Shown: in pieces, positions 28,055-38,050 of the stretch | Numbering within the stretch: position 1 is the stretch's first letter | Layout: each line of letters begins with the position of its first letter | DNA from: Streptococcus penaeicida | GTDB taxonomy: Bacteria > Bacillota > Bacilli > Lactobacillales > Streptococcaceae | Assembly (NCBI RefSeq): GCF_002887775.1 | Contig: NZ_LOCM01000020.1 | Location: 26,548-90,547 of the forward strand | Length of the DNA stretch: 64,000 nucleotides | Direction of reading: 5' to 3' | Notes under the pieces: generated by a model | The model's input: only the letters and a program-made list of their open reading frames with translations | Databases searched by the model: none | Told to the model about the DNA's origin: nothing | Position numbers and translations under genes: made by a program

Positions 28055-29230
28055 TTAAAATAAGTTTAATTTGGCAATTCGGGCAACAGCTTCTTCCAAC
28101 CTATCAGGATCTACTAAGAGACCGATCCGAACATAGTGATCGCCTAGCTCCCCAAAACCAATCCCTGGTGCAACTGCGACATGGGCTTTGTCTAACAAGA
28201 GATCTGCGAAGCTTTGACTGGTATAGCCTTTGGCGACGGGCATCCAGGCATAAAAGGAGCCTTTAGAGTCAAAGGCCTTCCAGCCAATTCTGGCAGCGGC
28301 AGCCACGAAGGCTTCTCGGCGTTGATCGTAAAGCTTGTTTAAGTTTCTTACTGCCTGCGCTGATCGTCTATCCTCAAGAGCCTTAATACCAGCTTCTTGG
28401 ACAGCAGGGAAGACGCTAACGAAAAGATGATCCTGAATCAGATTGAGGGCTTCGATGATTTCAGCATTACCAACAGCAAAAGCCAGGCGCCAACCAGCCA
28501 TATTAAAGGTTTTTGAGAAGGTATAAATTTCAATTCCGACTTCTTTAGCGCCTGGTGTGCTGAGGAAACTTGGGTTTTCAAAGCCATCATATCCTAGGGC
28601 ACCATATGCGAAGTCACTAATAATGGCAACTTCATATCTTTTAGCCCAAACCACCAACTCTTGGTAAAATTCAAATGTCGCTACCGCACCCGTTGGATTA
28701 TTTGGATAATTGAGAATCATCATTTTAGCTTTTCTGGCTACATCTTCTGGAATAGACTTCAAATCTGGTAAAAATTGATTTTCTTCTAGTAGTGGATATG
28801 TCACAAAATCAGCTTTGCCCAAAGCAATTCCAGACAAATAATCAGGGTAACCTGGATCTGGTAAGAGGATTAAATCACCAGGATTTGTTAGAGCCCACGG
28901 AAGTTCAACTAACCCAATTTTAGCACCACCTAGAACACAAACTTCTTGATTGGCATCCAGCTTAACGCCATATTCCTTCTGGTAGAAATTGACAATAGCT
29001 TCTTTAAAATTGGGATTTCCACGAAATTGAGAGTACTTATGTGATTGAGGATTTTTAGCCGCCTCTACCAAGCCATCAACGATAAAATCATAGGTAGGTT
29101 GATCTGGATTCCCTTGGCCTAAATTGATGACATCATGACCTTTCGCTACTTTTGCATTCACTTTGGCTACGAGACTAGCAAAAAATTGTGGCGGTAATGC
29201 TTTTAATAATTCTGATTGTTCAAATGACAT
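28055..29230 (-). CDS. mtnE: PLP-dependent aminotransferase, MtnE-like
   Basis: A 391-residue class I aminotransferase. The PLP lysine is in TFSKTFNMAGWR (about residue 230), with NYPNNPTGA and SDFAYGALGYDG forming the cofactor site. The sequence closely follows what I recall of Bacillus MtnE, which transaminates 2-keto-4-methylthiobutyrate to methionine, often with glutamine as donor. The next gene encodes an omega-amidase-type hydrolase, which would use the 2-oxoglutaramate made when glutamine is the donor. No other methionine salvage gene is nearby, so the keto-acid substrate is uncertain. Confidence 0.82.
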   Translation of the reverse strand: MSFEQSELLKALPPQFFASLVAKVNAKVAKGHDVINLGQGNPDQPTYDFIVDGLVEAAKNPQSHKYSQFRGNPNFKEAIVNFYQKEYGVKLDANQEVCVLGGAKIGLVELPWALTNPGDLILLPDPGYPDYLSGIALGKADFVTYPLLEENQFLPDLKSIPEDVARKAKMMILNYPNNPTGAVATFEFYQELVVWAKRYEVAIISDFAYGALGYDGFENPSFLSTPGAKEVGIEIYTFSKTFNMAGWRLAFAVGNAEIIEALNLIQDHLFVSVFPAVQEAGIKALEDRRSAQAVRNLNKLYDQRREAFVAAAARIGWKAFDSKGSFYAWMPVAKGYTSQSFADLLLDKAHVAVAPGIGFGELGDHYVRIGLLVDPDRLEEAVARIAKLNLF

Positions 29231-29239
29231 GATTGCTCC

Positions 29240-30022
29240 TTACTTGTATAAATCTGGCCGTCTGTCAGCAAAAACTGGAATGATTCCCCGAACTTGCTTG
29301 ACTTGTTCAAGATCTAAAGTGACAGTCTTAACGAGTTCCATACCTTCTTCGTCTTTAAAGAGAAGCTCACCCATTGGATTAATGACCATTGAACGACCAT
29401 TAAAATGATCATTAGGGCCTTTCCCGACGCGGTTAACTGCTACAACAAAGGCTTGATTCTCAACAGCCCGAGCCCGCAAAAGAATTTCCCACTGCTCAAT
29501 CCGGCTGTCTGGCCATTGGGCAGAGACAAACAATATTTCCGCTCCTTGAGACATTTGGCTACGCACCCATTCTGGAAAGCGGATGTCATAACAAATCAGT
29601 TGGGAAACTCTGACCTGGTCAATCTCAAATAGAGACTCTTGTTCACCAGCACTAATGTATTCATCCTCTGCCATTAAACCAAATAAATGGACCTTATCAT
29701 AGTGATTGACGAGATGCCCTTTCCGATTAAAACTGTAAGCAGTATTATAAAAGCGGCCATCTCTTTCAACTGCAACTGATCCTGCAATGACATTGACATC
29801 ATATTTTTTAGCAAAATCCGACATTAAGGCAATTGTTTCTTGACCCTGAAAATCAGCAATGTCAGCTAATTCATTTAAAGCATAACCGGTATTCCACATT
29901 TCAGGTAAGATGATGACATCAGGCTGATCTGTCATAGCTTTTTCCATCAACTTCAAGGCACTTTCTTGATTTCGAGCTGGATCCTTATAAGTAACATCCA
30001 TTTGGATAATCGAAACTTTCAT
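29240..30022 (-). CDS. carbon-nitrogen hydrolase, omega-amidase type
   Basis: A 260-residue nitrilase-superfamily amidase. The catalytic triad is visible: Glu in ILPEMWNTGY (about 41), Lys in YDKVHLFG (about 111) and Cys in QLICYDIRFPEW (about 144). It is first in a two-gene operon with the aminotransferase, 9 bp apart. In Bacillus the same pair is MtnE and MtnU, and 2-oxoglutaramate hydrolysis pulls the transamination forward. I infer the same coupling here. Confidence 0.82.
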   Translation of the reverse strand: MKVSIIQMDVTYKDPARNQESALKLMEKAMTDQPDVIILPEMWNTGYALNELADIADFQGQETIALMSDFAKKYDVNVIAGSVAVERDGRFYNTAYSFNRKGHLVNHYDKVHLFGLMAEDEYISAGEQESLFEIDQVRVSQLICYDIRFPEWVRSQMSQGAEILFVSAQWPDSRIEQWEILLRARAVENQAFVVAVNRVGKGPNDHFNGRSMVINPMGELLFKDEEGMELVKTVTLDLEQVKQVRGIIPVFADRRPDLYK

Positions 30023-30142
30023 ATAAACTCATTTCTTTCTTCATTTTTTTGAGTATTTCTATTATAGCAATAAAAAACAAACTTAGCCCATTCTATCATC
30101 TTATTAAAAGCTATAAGTAAGACTAATAGCTAAATCATCAAA

Positions 30143-30177
30143 AAAAGTGAAAACAAATGCATTTTGTTTTCACTTTT
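30143..30177 (-). terminator. alaS terminator
   Basis: AAAAGTGAAAACAAA (30143-30157) pairs with TTTGTTTTCACTTTT (30163-30177), six bases after the alaS stop region on the minus strand. Confidence 0.8.
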
Positions 30178-30183
30178 CATTTA

Positions 30184-32802
30184 TTATAAGTTTTCAGCAA
30201 CAGCTGCAAGTAAAGCAGAGATTTGACTTGCGTCTGAACCACCGGCCATAGCCATGTCTGGTTTACCACCACCACGACCTGAAACGATAGGTGCCAATAC
30301 TTTAATCAGATTACCTGCATGGACTGATTTGTCTTTGCTTGCTACGAGAACATTGACTTTTTCACCGATTGAAGCCACTAAGACTAAAACATCTGAATAA
30401 TCTTTTTGTTTCCAGTTATCAGCAAAGGTTCTAAGTGCCCCAGCATCTGAAACAGCTACTTCAGTTGCGATGTAAGTGTGACCATTAGATTCCTTAACGT
30501 CTTTAAAGAGGTCGCCAGCTTGAGCTGCAGCAGCTTTTTCTTTTAGTTCAGCATTTTCTTTTTGTAAGTCACGCACTTGTTCAGAAAGACTAGCCACTTT
30601 GGCTGGTACTTCTTTTAATTGCGGAGCTTTTAAGTTTAGCAGCAATTTCTTTAAGAGCGTCTTCACGTTGGCGGAAAGCTCAAAAGCTTGCTGACCGGTC
30701 ACAGCTAGAATACGACGTGTGCCAGAACCAATACCTTCTTCTTTGACAATCTTGAAAAGACCAATTTCAGAAGTATTTGACAAGTGCGTACCACCACAGA
30801 GTTCAACTGAGTAATCACCAATGGTAACAACACGAACAACCTTACCATATTTTTCACCAAAGAGGGCCATAGCACCCATTGATTTAGCGGTATCAACATC
30901 CGTTTCAATAGTATTGACAGTAATGGCATTCCAAATTTGTTGGTTGACTTCTTCTTCAATACGACGAAGTTCTTCAGCCGTTACGGCTTCAAAATGGGTG
31001 AAGTCAAAACGAAGGAATTCTTCTTCATTCAATGAACCAGCCTGTGTAGCATGGTCACCAATGATATTGTGAAGAGCAGCATGGAGTAAGTGAGTTGCCG
31101 TATGATTTTTCTCAACTGCAAAACGACGTTTATGGTCAATTTCAAGGGTATAATCTGTATCAAGTGAAAGACTAGCCAAGACTTCAACTGTATGTAATGC
31201 TTGACCATTTGGAGCTTTTTGGACATCCAAGACTTTAGCTAGAATATCACCTGCAGCATTTTTTATCCAACCATGGTCTGCCACTTGTCCACCCATTTCA
31301 GCGTAGAATGGTGTGCGGTCAAATACCAATAAAGCTTGCCCTTCTGAAACCATTTCACTGCGTTCGTTATCGACAATAATAACTGAAAGATTTGCTTCTA
31401 AAGTTTCTTCTTCGTATGAGAATTCAGAAACTTCTGTAATACCCGCAAGGGTTTCATTTTGCATACCCATTGAGCCACCTTTTACAACAGCAGCACGCGC
31501 ACGATCTTGTTGCTCTTTCATGGCAGCTTTGAAGCCTGCGTGGTCAATTTTATAACCAGCATCTTCTGCCATTTCCTCAGTTAATTCTACCGGGAAACCA
31601 TAGGTATCGTACAATTTAAAGATATCTTTACCTTCTAAAGTATCTTTACCCTCTTCTTTTAACTGCGCTAGCAATTGATCCAAATGACCAGAACCTGCAT
31701 CAATGGTACGAGCAAAGGTTTCTTCTTCACGTTTAACAATTTTTTCGATGAAGTCACGTTTTTCAAGAATTTCTGGGTAGTAAGATTCCATGATTTGACC
31801 AACCGTTACAACAAGTTTGTAAAGGAAAGTCTCTGTAATCCCTAAACGACGGCCATGCATAACAGCACGACGAAGTAGACGACGAAGAACATAGCCACGA
31901 CCTTCATTACCAGGTAAGGCACCATCACCAATAGCAAATGAAAGGGCACGAATATGGTCAGCAATAACCTTAAAGCTCATGTTATCGCCATCTTGGTCAT
32001 AAGTTTTGCCAGAAAGTTTTTCAACTTCTTGAATAATCGGCATAAAGAGGTCTGTTTCAAAGTTGGTTTTAGCCCCTTGCATGACTGCTACAAGACGTTC
32101 CAGACCAGCACCCGTATCAATGTTTTTGTTTGGAAGCTCTTTGTACTCAGAACGAGGAACCTCAGGATCAGCGTTAAATTGTGATAAAACGATGTTCCAG
32201 ATTTCAATGTAACGGTCATTTTCCAAGTCTTCTTCTAAGAGACGGATACCGATGTTTTCTGGGTCAAAAGCAGGGCCACGATCGAAGAAAATTTCAGTGT
32301 CCGGACCAGAAGGACCCGCACCAATTTCCCAGAAGTTTTCCTCTAAAGGAATCAAGTGACTTGGGTCTACACCCAAAGCAATCCAACGGTTGTACGAATC
32401 AGTATCTTCTGGATAGTATGTCATGTAAAGTTTTTCTTTAGGGAAATCAAACCACTCTGGACTTGTTAAAAGCTCAAAGCCCCACTCAATGGCTTCATCA
32501 CGGAAATAATCACCGATAGAGAAGTTCCCAAGCATTTCAAACATAGTATGGTGACGAGCAGTTTTTCCTACATTTTCAATATCGTTAGTACGAATTGATT
32601 TTTGAGCATTGGTAATTCTTGGATTTTCTGGAATAACCGAACCATCAAAATATTTTTTAAGGGTTGCAACACCGGAGTTAATCCATAACAAAGTTGGGTC
32701 GTTGACAGGAACTAAATTGGCTGAAGGCTCAACAGAATGGCCTTTTGACTTCCAAAAGTCTAACCACATTTGGCGAATTTGCGCTGAACTTAATGATTTC
32801 AT
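30184..32802 (-). CDS. alaS: alanyl-tRNA synthetase, with two cancelling single-base indels
   Basis: Charges tRNA-Ala and edits mischarged Ser/Gly. The 872-residue protein has the class II catalytic core at the N terminus, the editing-site zinc motifs HTATHLLHA and CGGTHLSNT, and the C-terminal domain ending in [13 protein letters not shown]. Between about 30628 and 30680 the text reads [13 protein letters not shown], unlike the family. The alternate frame there reads [15 protein letters not shown], as expected. One base lost near 30678-30682 and one A gained at 30628-30631 explain it. The protein is otherwise normal, so sequencing error is likely. Expression is under a T-box leader. Confidence 0.95.
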   Translation of the reverse strand: MKSLSSAQIRQMWLDFWKSKGHSVEPSANLVPVNDPTLLWINSGVATLKKYFDGSVIPENPRITNAQKSIRTNDIENVGKTARHHTMFEMLGNFSIGDYFRDEAIEWGFELLTSPEWFDFPKEKLYMTYYPEDTDSYNRWIALGVDPSHLIPLEENFWEIGAGPSGPDTEIFFDRGPAFDPENIGIRLLEEDLENDRYIEIWNIVLSQFNADPEVPRSEYKELPNKNIDTGAGLERLVAVMQGAKTNFETDLFMPIIQEVEKLSGKTYDQDGDNMSFKVIADHIRALSFAIGDGALPGNEGRGYVLRRLLRRAVMHGRRLGITETFLYKLVVTVGQIMESYYPEILEKRDFIEKIVKREEETFARTIDAGSGHLDQLLAQLKEEGKDTLEGKDIFKLYDTYGFPVELTEEMAEDAGYKIDHAGFKAAMKEQQDRARAAVVKGGSMGMQNETLAGITEVSEFSYEEETLEANLSVIIVDNERSEMVSEGQALLVFDRTPFYAEMGGQVADHGWIKNAAGDILAKVLDVQKAPNGQALHTVEVLASLSLDTDYTLEIDHKRRFAVEKNHTATHLLHAALHNIIGDHATQAGSLNEEEFLRFDFTHFEAVTAEELRRIEEEVNQQIWNAITVNTIETDVDTAKSMGAMALFGEKYGKVVRVVTIGDYSVELCGGTHLSNTSEIGLFKIVKEEGIGSGTRRILAVTGQQAFELSANVKTLLKKLLLNLKAPQLKEVPAKVASLSEQVRDLQKENAELKEKAAAAQAGDLFKDVKESNGHTYIATEVAVSDAGALRTFADNWKQKDYSDVLVLVASIGEKVNVLVASKDKSVHAGNLIKVLAPIVSGRGGGKPDMAMAGGSDASQISALLAAVAENL

Positions 32803-32899
32803 TTTTTTCTAGAGAAAGTGTGTTAATGAGATACCACTAACTTCTGATTTACTGATGCATTATTCAGCACCAAAATATCTAAACACTTTCAATCCTTCC

Positions 32900-33095
32900 T
32901 TTTTTCATAAATAAAAGACAAGACCACTGTATAGAGGGCGAAAACCGCGGTACCACCTCCATTCAATGAACTTGTCATTATCTTTAATGTCTTTATAAAA
33001 TTGTATAGTGTTAAGTAGCATGTTAAAGCAATTTTCATGACTCGCAGCAACCGTCACTTTTCTGTAGAAAATCTATTTCTCTAACAATTCTTAAC
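32900..33095 (-). promoter_or_regulatory. T-box leader (alanine) of alaS
   Basis: The minus strand carries the invariant T-box GGTGGTACCGCGG (plus 32945-32957). The antiterminator forms when GAGG and GCG pair with CGC and CCTC around the UGGN bulge that binds the tRNA acceptor end. The likely specifier is GCT followed by A in ATGCTACTTAAC. Downstream CTTGTC, which can pair with GACAAG (plus 32971-32976), precedes a TCTTTTAT tract and would form the terminator. Uncharged tRNA-Ala should permit read-through. The leader fills the gap 32803-33136 with the promoter. Confidence 0.88.
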
Positions 33096-33100
33096 AATTA

Positions 33101-33129
33101 ATTATAGCGTCTTTTTAAGTCAAGGTCAA
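33101..33129 (-). promoter_or_regulatory. alaS promoter
   Basis: On the minus strand -35 TTGACC (33124-33129), 17-bp spacer, -10 TATAAT (33101-33106). It places the start just before the T-box leader and lies directly after the prsA stop codon. Confidence 0.75.
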
Positions 33130-33136
33130 ATAGAAA

Positions 33137-34078
33137 TTATTTTTGACCAACTGTGGAGGCAATACCACCAGTCCCTTTGTTTGAAGCAAATTGAGACAAG
33201 ATATCAGCAAAAGCTTTTTCTTTAATCTTAACATTAGCTTTATCAAGGGTAGCTGCGATGACTTTATTTTGGAAAGCTGTGTCTTTTTGTTTTGAATTCA
33301 TAATGATTTCAGTTAAGCGTTTCTTGTATTCTTTCCAATCTGCTTTCTTCTCAGCTTTTTTCACCATATTGACGATGAAATATTTTTTCTGATAAGTCGA
33401 TGAGTCCATAACAGTAATTAATTCTGATTTAGAACCATCTTTTAATTTAGTAGCAGCATCGATAACGTCACTTGGCAAGTCATTACTTGCAGAATCAAAA
33501 GTAAAATCAACTTTTTTGTTGCTTTCGATAGTGTTATCTTTAGCAATCTTAGCAAAATCAGCACCGTCAGCTTTAACTTGTTCTAAGACTTTCTTAGCTT
33601 TATCAGCATCATCCATAGCGATAACTTGTGTTGTCATATCTGGAGTATAGGCATCATAAGCTTTTTTATAATTCGCATCTGTTAATTCTTTTTTAGCAGC
33701 TTGCTTAACCGCATATTCAACAAGCATTGTTGAACGAACTTGTTTTTTGTATGCTTCAGGTGTTAAACCTGCTTGAGAGAGTGCATCTGAGAACGATGAA
33801 CCATATTGTTCTGCAGTTTTATTATAAGATTCTTCAACTTTTTTCTCAGAAACTTTCTTACCATACTCTTGTTCAAAAACACGTGCCATGATTAAACTTA
33901 GCATAGTTTGTTTGGCTGCAGTTGTTTCTTTAGCTTCTTTATAGAAATCTGTTACGGTGATAGTGTCACCTTTCATTGTTGCAATTTTAGTGCTGTCATT
34001 CGTTGAACTACAAGCAGCCAGTGTCATCACTGAAGCCAAAGTTACAAAACCAGTAACTAGCTTGTTTGATTTTTTCAT
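33137..34078 (-). CDS. prsA: PrsA-type foldase lipoprotein
   Basis: A membrane-anchored parvulin-like chaperone that helps exported proteins fold. The start at ATG 34078 (GGAGCTCACTAAA before it) gives 313 residues with a lipoprotein signal MKKSNKLVTGFVTLASVMTL-AAC, so Cys at about 23 is lipidated. The middle (about 135-235) is the PpiC domain, with two helical arms around it. The catalytic residues of active parvulins are hard to confirm, and many streptococcal PrsA proteins work as chaperones without isomerase activity. Gene order O-methyltransferase-prsA-alaS is the streptococcal norm. Confidence 0.9.
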   Translation of the reverse strand: MKKSNKLVTGFVTLASVMTLAACSSTNDSTKIATMKGDTITVTDFYKEAKETTAAKQTMLSLIMARVFEQEYGKKVSEKKVEESYNKTAEQYGSSFSDALSQAGLTPEAYKKQVRSTMLVEYAVKQAAKKELTDANYKKAYDAYTPDMTTQVIAMDDADKAKKVLEQVKADGADFAKIAKDNTIESNKKVDFTFDSASNDLPSDVIDAATKLKDGSKSELITVMDSSTYQKKYFIVNMVKKAEKKADWKEYKKRLTEIIMNSKQKDTAFQNKVIAATLDKANVKIKEKAFADILSQFASNKGTGGIASTVGQK

Positions 34079-34134
34079 TTTAGTGAGCTCCTTTTTATCT
34101 TTAACCAATTCATTATAACATACTATCTTAAATA

Positions 34135-34845
34135 TTACTTAATCTCCCATTCAATCAGTTCTTGGTTTTTTCGAACCATTAATAGACCATCACTCAAAGG
34201 TAGCAAACTCGAAGTCAAGCCCGGATGGTTAAGAGTAACGTCAAATAATTTATGAAGGCCACGATAAATGGTTCTTTGTCCTCGACGCACCTCTTCAATC
34301 GGCTTAGCGATATCGCCACCTTGGAAGACATCATCAAAAACAATTAGACCACCGACCTTTAAATGCTTTAAAATTTCTGGCAAAAAGACAATATATTTAG
34401 ACTTAGCTGAATCCATAAAAACAAAGTCATATTCTTGATCAAGCTGACTCAAGACATCAGCTGCATCCCCCTCAAGCAATTGGATTTGCTTACGATGATC
34501 ATATTTTGCAAAGTTTTCCTTAGCAAAAGCTATCATTTCCGGATTACGATCAATAGTTGTAATCTTAGCATCAGGTGCATTTTCAGCCATCAATAATGCT
34601 GAAAAGCCAATAGCTGTACCAATTTCTAAAATATTCTTTGGCTGTAATGATTGCAAAAGCACCCGAAAATAAGCCACCACTTCATGTTGAATAATGGGAA
34701 TATTTTCCTCTTTAGCAAAAGCCTCAATCTCAGCTAAAAAGCCAGCATTAGTTGCTTGCTTTGTTCTTAAAAAGTCAACAATTTCTTCTTTCACAACAGG
34801 ACGACGCATGTTGTGATTTGCATTTTTACTATACGATTCTACCAT
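34135..34845 (-). CDS. SAM-dependent O-methyltransferase (family 3)
   Basis: A 236-residue class I methyltransferase of the caffeoyl-CoA/catechol O-methyltransferase type. The SAM loop is ILEIGTAIGFSALLMA (about 60-75), and the metal-binding region FVFMDSAKSKY and IVFDDVFQGG are visible. In Gram-positive bacteria this family includes TrmR, a tRNA uridine methyltransferase, which is a reasonable guess here. The start is ATG 34845, six bases after a -10 element, so the mRNA is probably leaderless; the earlier start at 34881 lies in the promoter. Confidence 0.8.
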   Translation of the reverse strand: MVESYSKNANHNMRRPVVKEEIVDFLRTKQATNAGFLAEIEAFAKEENIPIIQHEVVAYFRVLLQSLQPKNILEIGTAIGFSALLMAENAPDAKITTIDRNPEMIAFAKENFAKYDHRKQIQLLEGDAADVLSQLDQEYDFVFMDSAKSKYIVFLPEILKHLKVGGLIVFDDVFQGGDIAKPIEEVRRGQRTIYRGLHKLFDVTLNHPGLTSSLLPLSDGLLMVRKNQELIEWEIK

Positions 34846-34851
34846 TAGTCT

Positions 34852-34881
34852 AGGATAGCATAGACCAAGAGACAGTGTCAA
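34852..34881 (-). promoter_or_regulatory. O-methyltransferase promoter, predicted leaderless
   Basis: On the minus strand -35 TTGACA (34876-34881), 18-bp spacer, TGCTATCCT (-10 at 34852-34857), then 6 bp to ATG 34845. Confidence 0.6.
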
Positions 34882-34943
34882 GAATTGCGGAGTTGACGGA
34901 TTGGATATGTCGCTATCTTATTAATCTTTACACTTTATCAAAA

Positions 34944-34985
34944 AAAATACGTGGACCTTGTTTATCCGTCCTCGTATTTTTTTAA
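34944..34985 (-). terminator. terminator of the thiamin operon
   Basis: AAAAATACGaGGAC pairs with GTCCaCGTATTTTT on the minus strand, followed by T. It separates thiE from the O-methyltransferase promoter. Confidence 0.75.
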
Positions 34986-35096
34986 AAGGTAGCTAAGTAA
35001 ATGATATCTTGATCAGACGAAATTGCCGTTGTACTAACACTTAAAAAAGTATCAAAATATAATAGATTTTAATAGTATGTTTCCTTTAATAGCATG

Positions 35097-35759
35097 TCAA
35101 GAATTTTCTATTTTCTCTGCTAGATGCTTTTCAACTTCTTCTTTTAGACTTCGGCTTGTTTTGCTAATATCCTGACTTCGTGAAATGGCTGAAATGACTG
35201 CAATACCATCAGCTCCATTAGCAATAATAGCTTCAACATCTTCCTCTTGTATACCACCTATAGCAACAATAGGTAATGCTTTGTCAACTTCTCGTACACC
35301 TTGGATTAAGGAAAGACCAGTTGGCGTTTTGGCATCCGCTTTTGAGATTGTAGCCTTATAAGGACCAAGTCCTACATAATTAACTAAATTCAATTGGGAG
35401 TGATGGAATTCAGTCATATTATTGATTGATAGACCAATGATTTTATCTGGAAAAAGTTTTCTTGCTTGTTCAAGTGGCATATCATCCTGACCAATATGGA
35501 TACCATCAGCATCCAATTCTATTGCCAAATCAATATCATCATTAATGATAAATGGGACCCCATAAGACTGACATAATTTTTGTGCAGCTAGTGCTAAGTT
35601 TCTTTTTTCAATCCCATCCTTGGCACCATTTCCTTTTTCTCGAAATTGATAAAGACTTATTCCAGCTTCTAGGGCTTTTTCTAAAGTCGCTAATAGATTA
35701 CCATTCGGACAGTCTTGACTACCACAAATAAAGTAAAGAGCTAGTAGTTCTTTATTCAT
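35097..35759 (-). CDS. thiE: thiamin-phosphate synthase
   Basis: Joins HMP-pyrophosphate and thiazole phosphate to thiamin phosphate. The 220-residue TIM barrel shows YQFREKGNG (about 36-44), INDDIDLAIELDADGIHIGQDDMP (metal and pyrophosphate site, about 73-96) and GLGPYKATISKADAK (about 130-144). It is last in the operon, and its start overlaps the end of thiM by 8 bp, which implies coupled translation. Confidence 0.95.
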   Translation of the reverse strand: MNKELLALYFICGSQDCPNGNLLATLEKALEAGISLYQFREKGNGAKDGIEKRNLALAAQKLCQSYGVPFIINDDIDLAIELDADGIHIGQDDMPLEQARKLFPDKIIGLSINNMTEFHHSQLNLVNYVGLGPYKATISKADAKTPTGLSLIQGVREVDKALPIVAIGGIQEEDVEAIIANGADGIAVISAISRSQDISKTSRSLKEEVEKHLAEKIENS

Positions 35760-36540
35760 GACTTACTTTTATCCTTTCTTCCACGTCTTTATCTTTGATG
35801 TTATAAAGAGCATCGAGAAATGCTATCTGATAACTTCCAGGACCTTTATTTGCGCTAGCTTCTTCAGCTAATTCTCCAGCGATATTATAGCTTGAAAGGG
35901 CCTCGATTAAGCAGTCTTTATACTGGCTTGGGTCAGCTACCGCTATGAAAGCAGCAAGTACTGCTCCCAGAAGGCAGCCTGTTCCCGTAACTAGCGGCAT
36001 CATAGCAGAGCCATTTTCCAAAAGTGTCACTGAGCCATCAAGGGCAATAGCATCTCTTTCACCAGTGATAACAACTGGCATCTGAAAGGCTTTTTCTGCT
36101 CGCAAGGCTAAACCAGCTACGTCTTCGATGAAACCACCATCTGGTCCTTTTGACTCTTGCTTTTCCCCTAATAAGGCAGCAATTTCACTAGCATTTCCTC
36201 TCAGTATTGTAATAGGATGGTTTTTAACAAGCTCTTGTGAGATGGCTAAACGGACCTGACTTGCCCCAGCAGCAACTGGATCAAGGACGACTGGAACATT
36301 ATTTTCACTAGCTATTTTGATGGCCGCTTGATAGTTTTCTAAACTCTTTTCAGAAAGAGTGCCGATATTGATTAAAAGGCCGTTAGCAACTTTAAGCATA
36401 TCCCTTAAATCCTCGACATAGTCGCTCATTGCTGGGACTGCACCTAAAGCTAATAAGCCATTAGCCGTAAAGTTTTTAACCACATCATTGGTCATTGAAA
36501 TCACAAATGGTTTTGACTCTCTTAATTTTTCTAAAAACAT
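35752..36540 (-). CDS. thiM: hydroxyethylthiazole kinase
   Basis: Phosphorylates salvaged thiazole alcohol for ThiE. The start at ATG 36540 is chosen because AAAGGAG within the end of thiD precedes it; a start at 36579 would overlap thiD by 38 bp. It gives 262 residues. Conserved blocks are NFTANGLLALGAVPAMS, VLDPVAAGAS and GTGCLLGAVLAAF, which contains the ribokinase-fold anion hole. Confidence 0.93.
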   Translation of the reverse strand: MFLEKLRESKPFVISMTNDVVKNFTANGLLALGAVPAMSDYVEDLRDMLKVANGLLINIGTLSEKSLENYQAAIKIASENNVPVVLDPVAAGASQVRLAISQELVKNHPITILRGNASEIAALLGEKQESKGPDGGFIEDVAGLALRAEKAFQMPVVITGERDAIALDGSVTLLENGSAMMPLVTGTGCLLGAVLAAFIAVADPSQYKDCLIEALSSYNIAGELAEEASANKGPGSYQIAFLDALYNIKDKDVEERIKVSHE

Positions 36541-36541
36541 T

Positions 36542-37342
36542 TTATTCTCCTTTATAAGTTGTGTGATTGACAGGGCCATTGCCCTTACCTAATTCCGGAG
36601 CTGTTTCAATAGCTTTAGTAATAAAAGCCTTGGCTGTCGAAAAGGCTTGACTAACTGATTTGCCTTTAGCTAATTCAGCAGCAATAACAGCCGCAAAGGT
36701 ACAACCAGTCCCGTGCGTATGTTTGGTGTCCACGCGCTGACTGCTTAACATTTTAATGGAACCATCTTCTAAGAAGAGATAGTCAATTGCTTCCCCTTCT
36801 AAATGTCCTCCTTTGATAATGACATTCTTTACTTGATAAAGTGACTGGATATCGCGTCCTGCCCTGATAATACTCACTTCATCTGTAAGAGGACGATCTA
36901 TAATGACTTCTGCTTCCATGAGATTTGGCGTAATAACTGTGGCTAAAGGAAGTAATTTCTGACGTAAGGCTTCGATGGCATCCTCATTAATCAACCGATG
37001 ACCACGGGTTGCGACCATAACAGGATCTAGCACATAAGGAATGTCTTGATGGTCTTGCAAATAGTCAGCCACTAAGTCAATAATCTCGAGGCTGGCCAAC
37101 ATACCACTTTTAATAGCTTGAGGCGGAATATCTTCAAAGACACAATCCAATTCTTGCTTAATGAAATCGACCGACACATTTTCCACTGCTCTGACGCCAC
37201 AGGTGTTTTGGGCAACCAAACTCGTGATGACCGCCATGCCATAGACATTCCGAGCTTGAAAACTTTTTAAATCGGCCATAACACCAGCACCGCCACTTGG
37301 GTCAGTTCCAGCAATGGTTAAAACAGTATGTAATTGAGTCAT
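36542..37342 (-). CDS. thiD: hydroxymethylpyrimidine / HMP-phosphate kinase
   Basis: Phosphorylates HMP twice to HMP pyrophosphate. The 266-residue ribokinase-family protein begins TIAGTDPSGGAGVMADLKSF, with VLDPVMVATRGHRL and HTHGTGCTFAAV (catalytic loop) further on. It lies between tenA, which supplies HMP by salvage, and thiM. Confidence 0.95.
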   Translation of the reverse strand: MTQLHTVLTIAGTDPSGGAGVMADLKSFQARNVYGMAVITSLVAQNTCGVRAVENVSVDFIKQELDCVFEDIPPQAIKSGMLASLEIIDLVADYLQDHQDIPYVLDPVMVATRGHRLINEDAIEALRQKLLPLATVITPNLMEAEVIIDRPLTDEVSIIRAGRDIQSLYQVKNVIIKGGHLEGEAIDYLFLEDGSIKMLSSQRVDTKHTHGTGCTFAAVIAAELAKGKSVSQAFSTAKAFITKAIETAPELGKGNGPVNHTTYKGE

Positions 37343-37343
37343 C

Positions 37344-38024
37344 TTAATCCTCCCATTTTTCTTGATCTACAGCCATTTGAAAGAAGCGTCTCTCATGTTG
37401 GCATGATTTCATAAAATTATCGATCAGTGCAGCCTTCTCCAAATTATCCATAGCAAGGGAATACTTTTCAATCAGGTCAAAAAAGAAATCCATAATCCCA
37501 TCGCTGGACCGATCTTCATAAAAGTCAATCCAATTTCGGAATGGGTGTTGATCTCCGATTTGGTGATTGGCTTTAATCTTTTTGGCGATTTCATGATATA
37601 GCCAAGGGCAGGGAGCCATTGCCGACAAGGCTCCTGCGATACCCTGTTCATGAATGGCATAAAACATGTGCTTGATATAATGATCGGCACTAGGGTACCA
37701 TTCTCCATCTTGGATGATTTCAGAATAGGGGATTCCCGTATATCTTGCCAGACATTGATGAGGACCCTCAATTCCCTCTAACTCTTTATTGATTAAAAAA
37801 TCAATTTGACCTAAGAAGAACTGCTTTTCTTCTCTGCTTTTGGCTTTGGCTAAGCAGAGAGCATAAATATCGGCAAATTGTTTTAAATAAATATGATCCG
37901 CTTTTAAATAATGACAAACAGCCTCGAAATCAAGATTACCAGCAATAATGCCTTGAATAAAGGGGTCATCATAGATAATGTCAATATATTTCTGTCCGCT
38001 AGCAATCATTTTTTCTCGTAACAT
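37344..38024 (-). CDS. tenA: thiaminase II / aminopyrimidine aminohydrolase
   Basis: TenA releases HMP from degraded thiamin (aminopyrimidine) for salvage. ATG 38024 follows GAGGAAA and gives 226 residues; an earlier in-frame start at 38096 would run 46 bp into ykoC. The catalytic cysteine is probably in SAMAPCPWLYHEIAK, with YEDRSSDG and the final EKAALIDNFMKSCQHERRFFQ helix also typical. Confidence 0.9.
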   Translation of the reverse strand: MLREKMIASGQKYIDIIYDDPFIQGIIAGNLDFEAVCHYLKADHIYLKQFADIYALCLAKAKSREEKQFFLGQIDFLINKELEGIEGPHQCLARYTGIPYSEIIQDGEWYPSADHYIKHMFYAIHEQGIAGALSAMAPCPWLYHEIAKKIKANHQIGDQHPFRNWIDFYEDRSSDGIMDFFFDLIEKYSLAMDNLEKAALIDNFMKSCQHERRFFQMAVDQEKWED

Positions 38025-38050
38025 AAATTTCCTCGATTCTATCCAATTTC

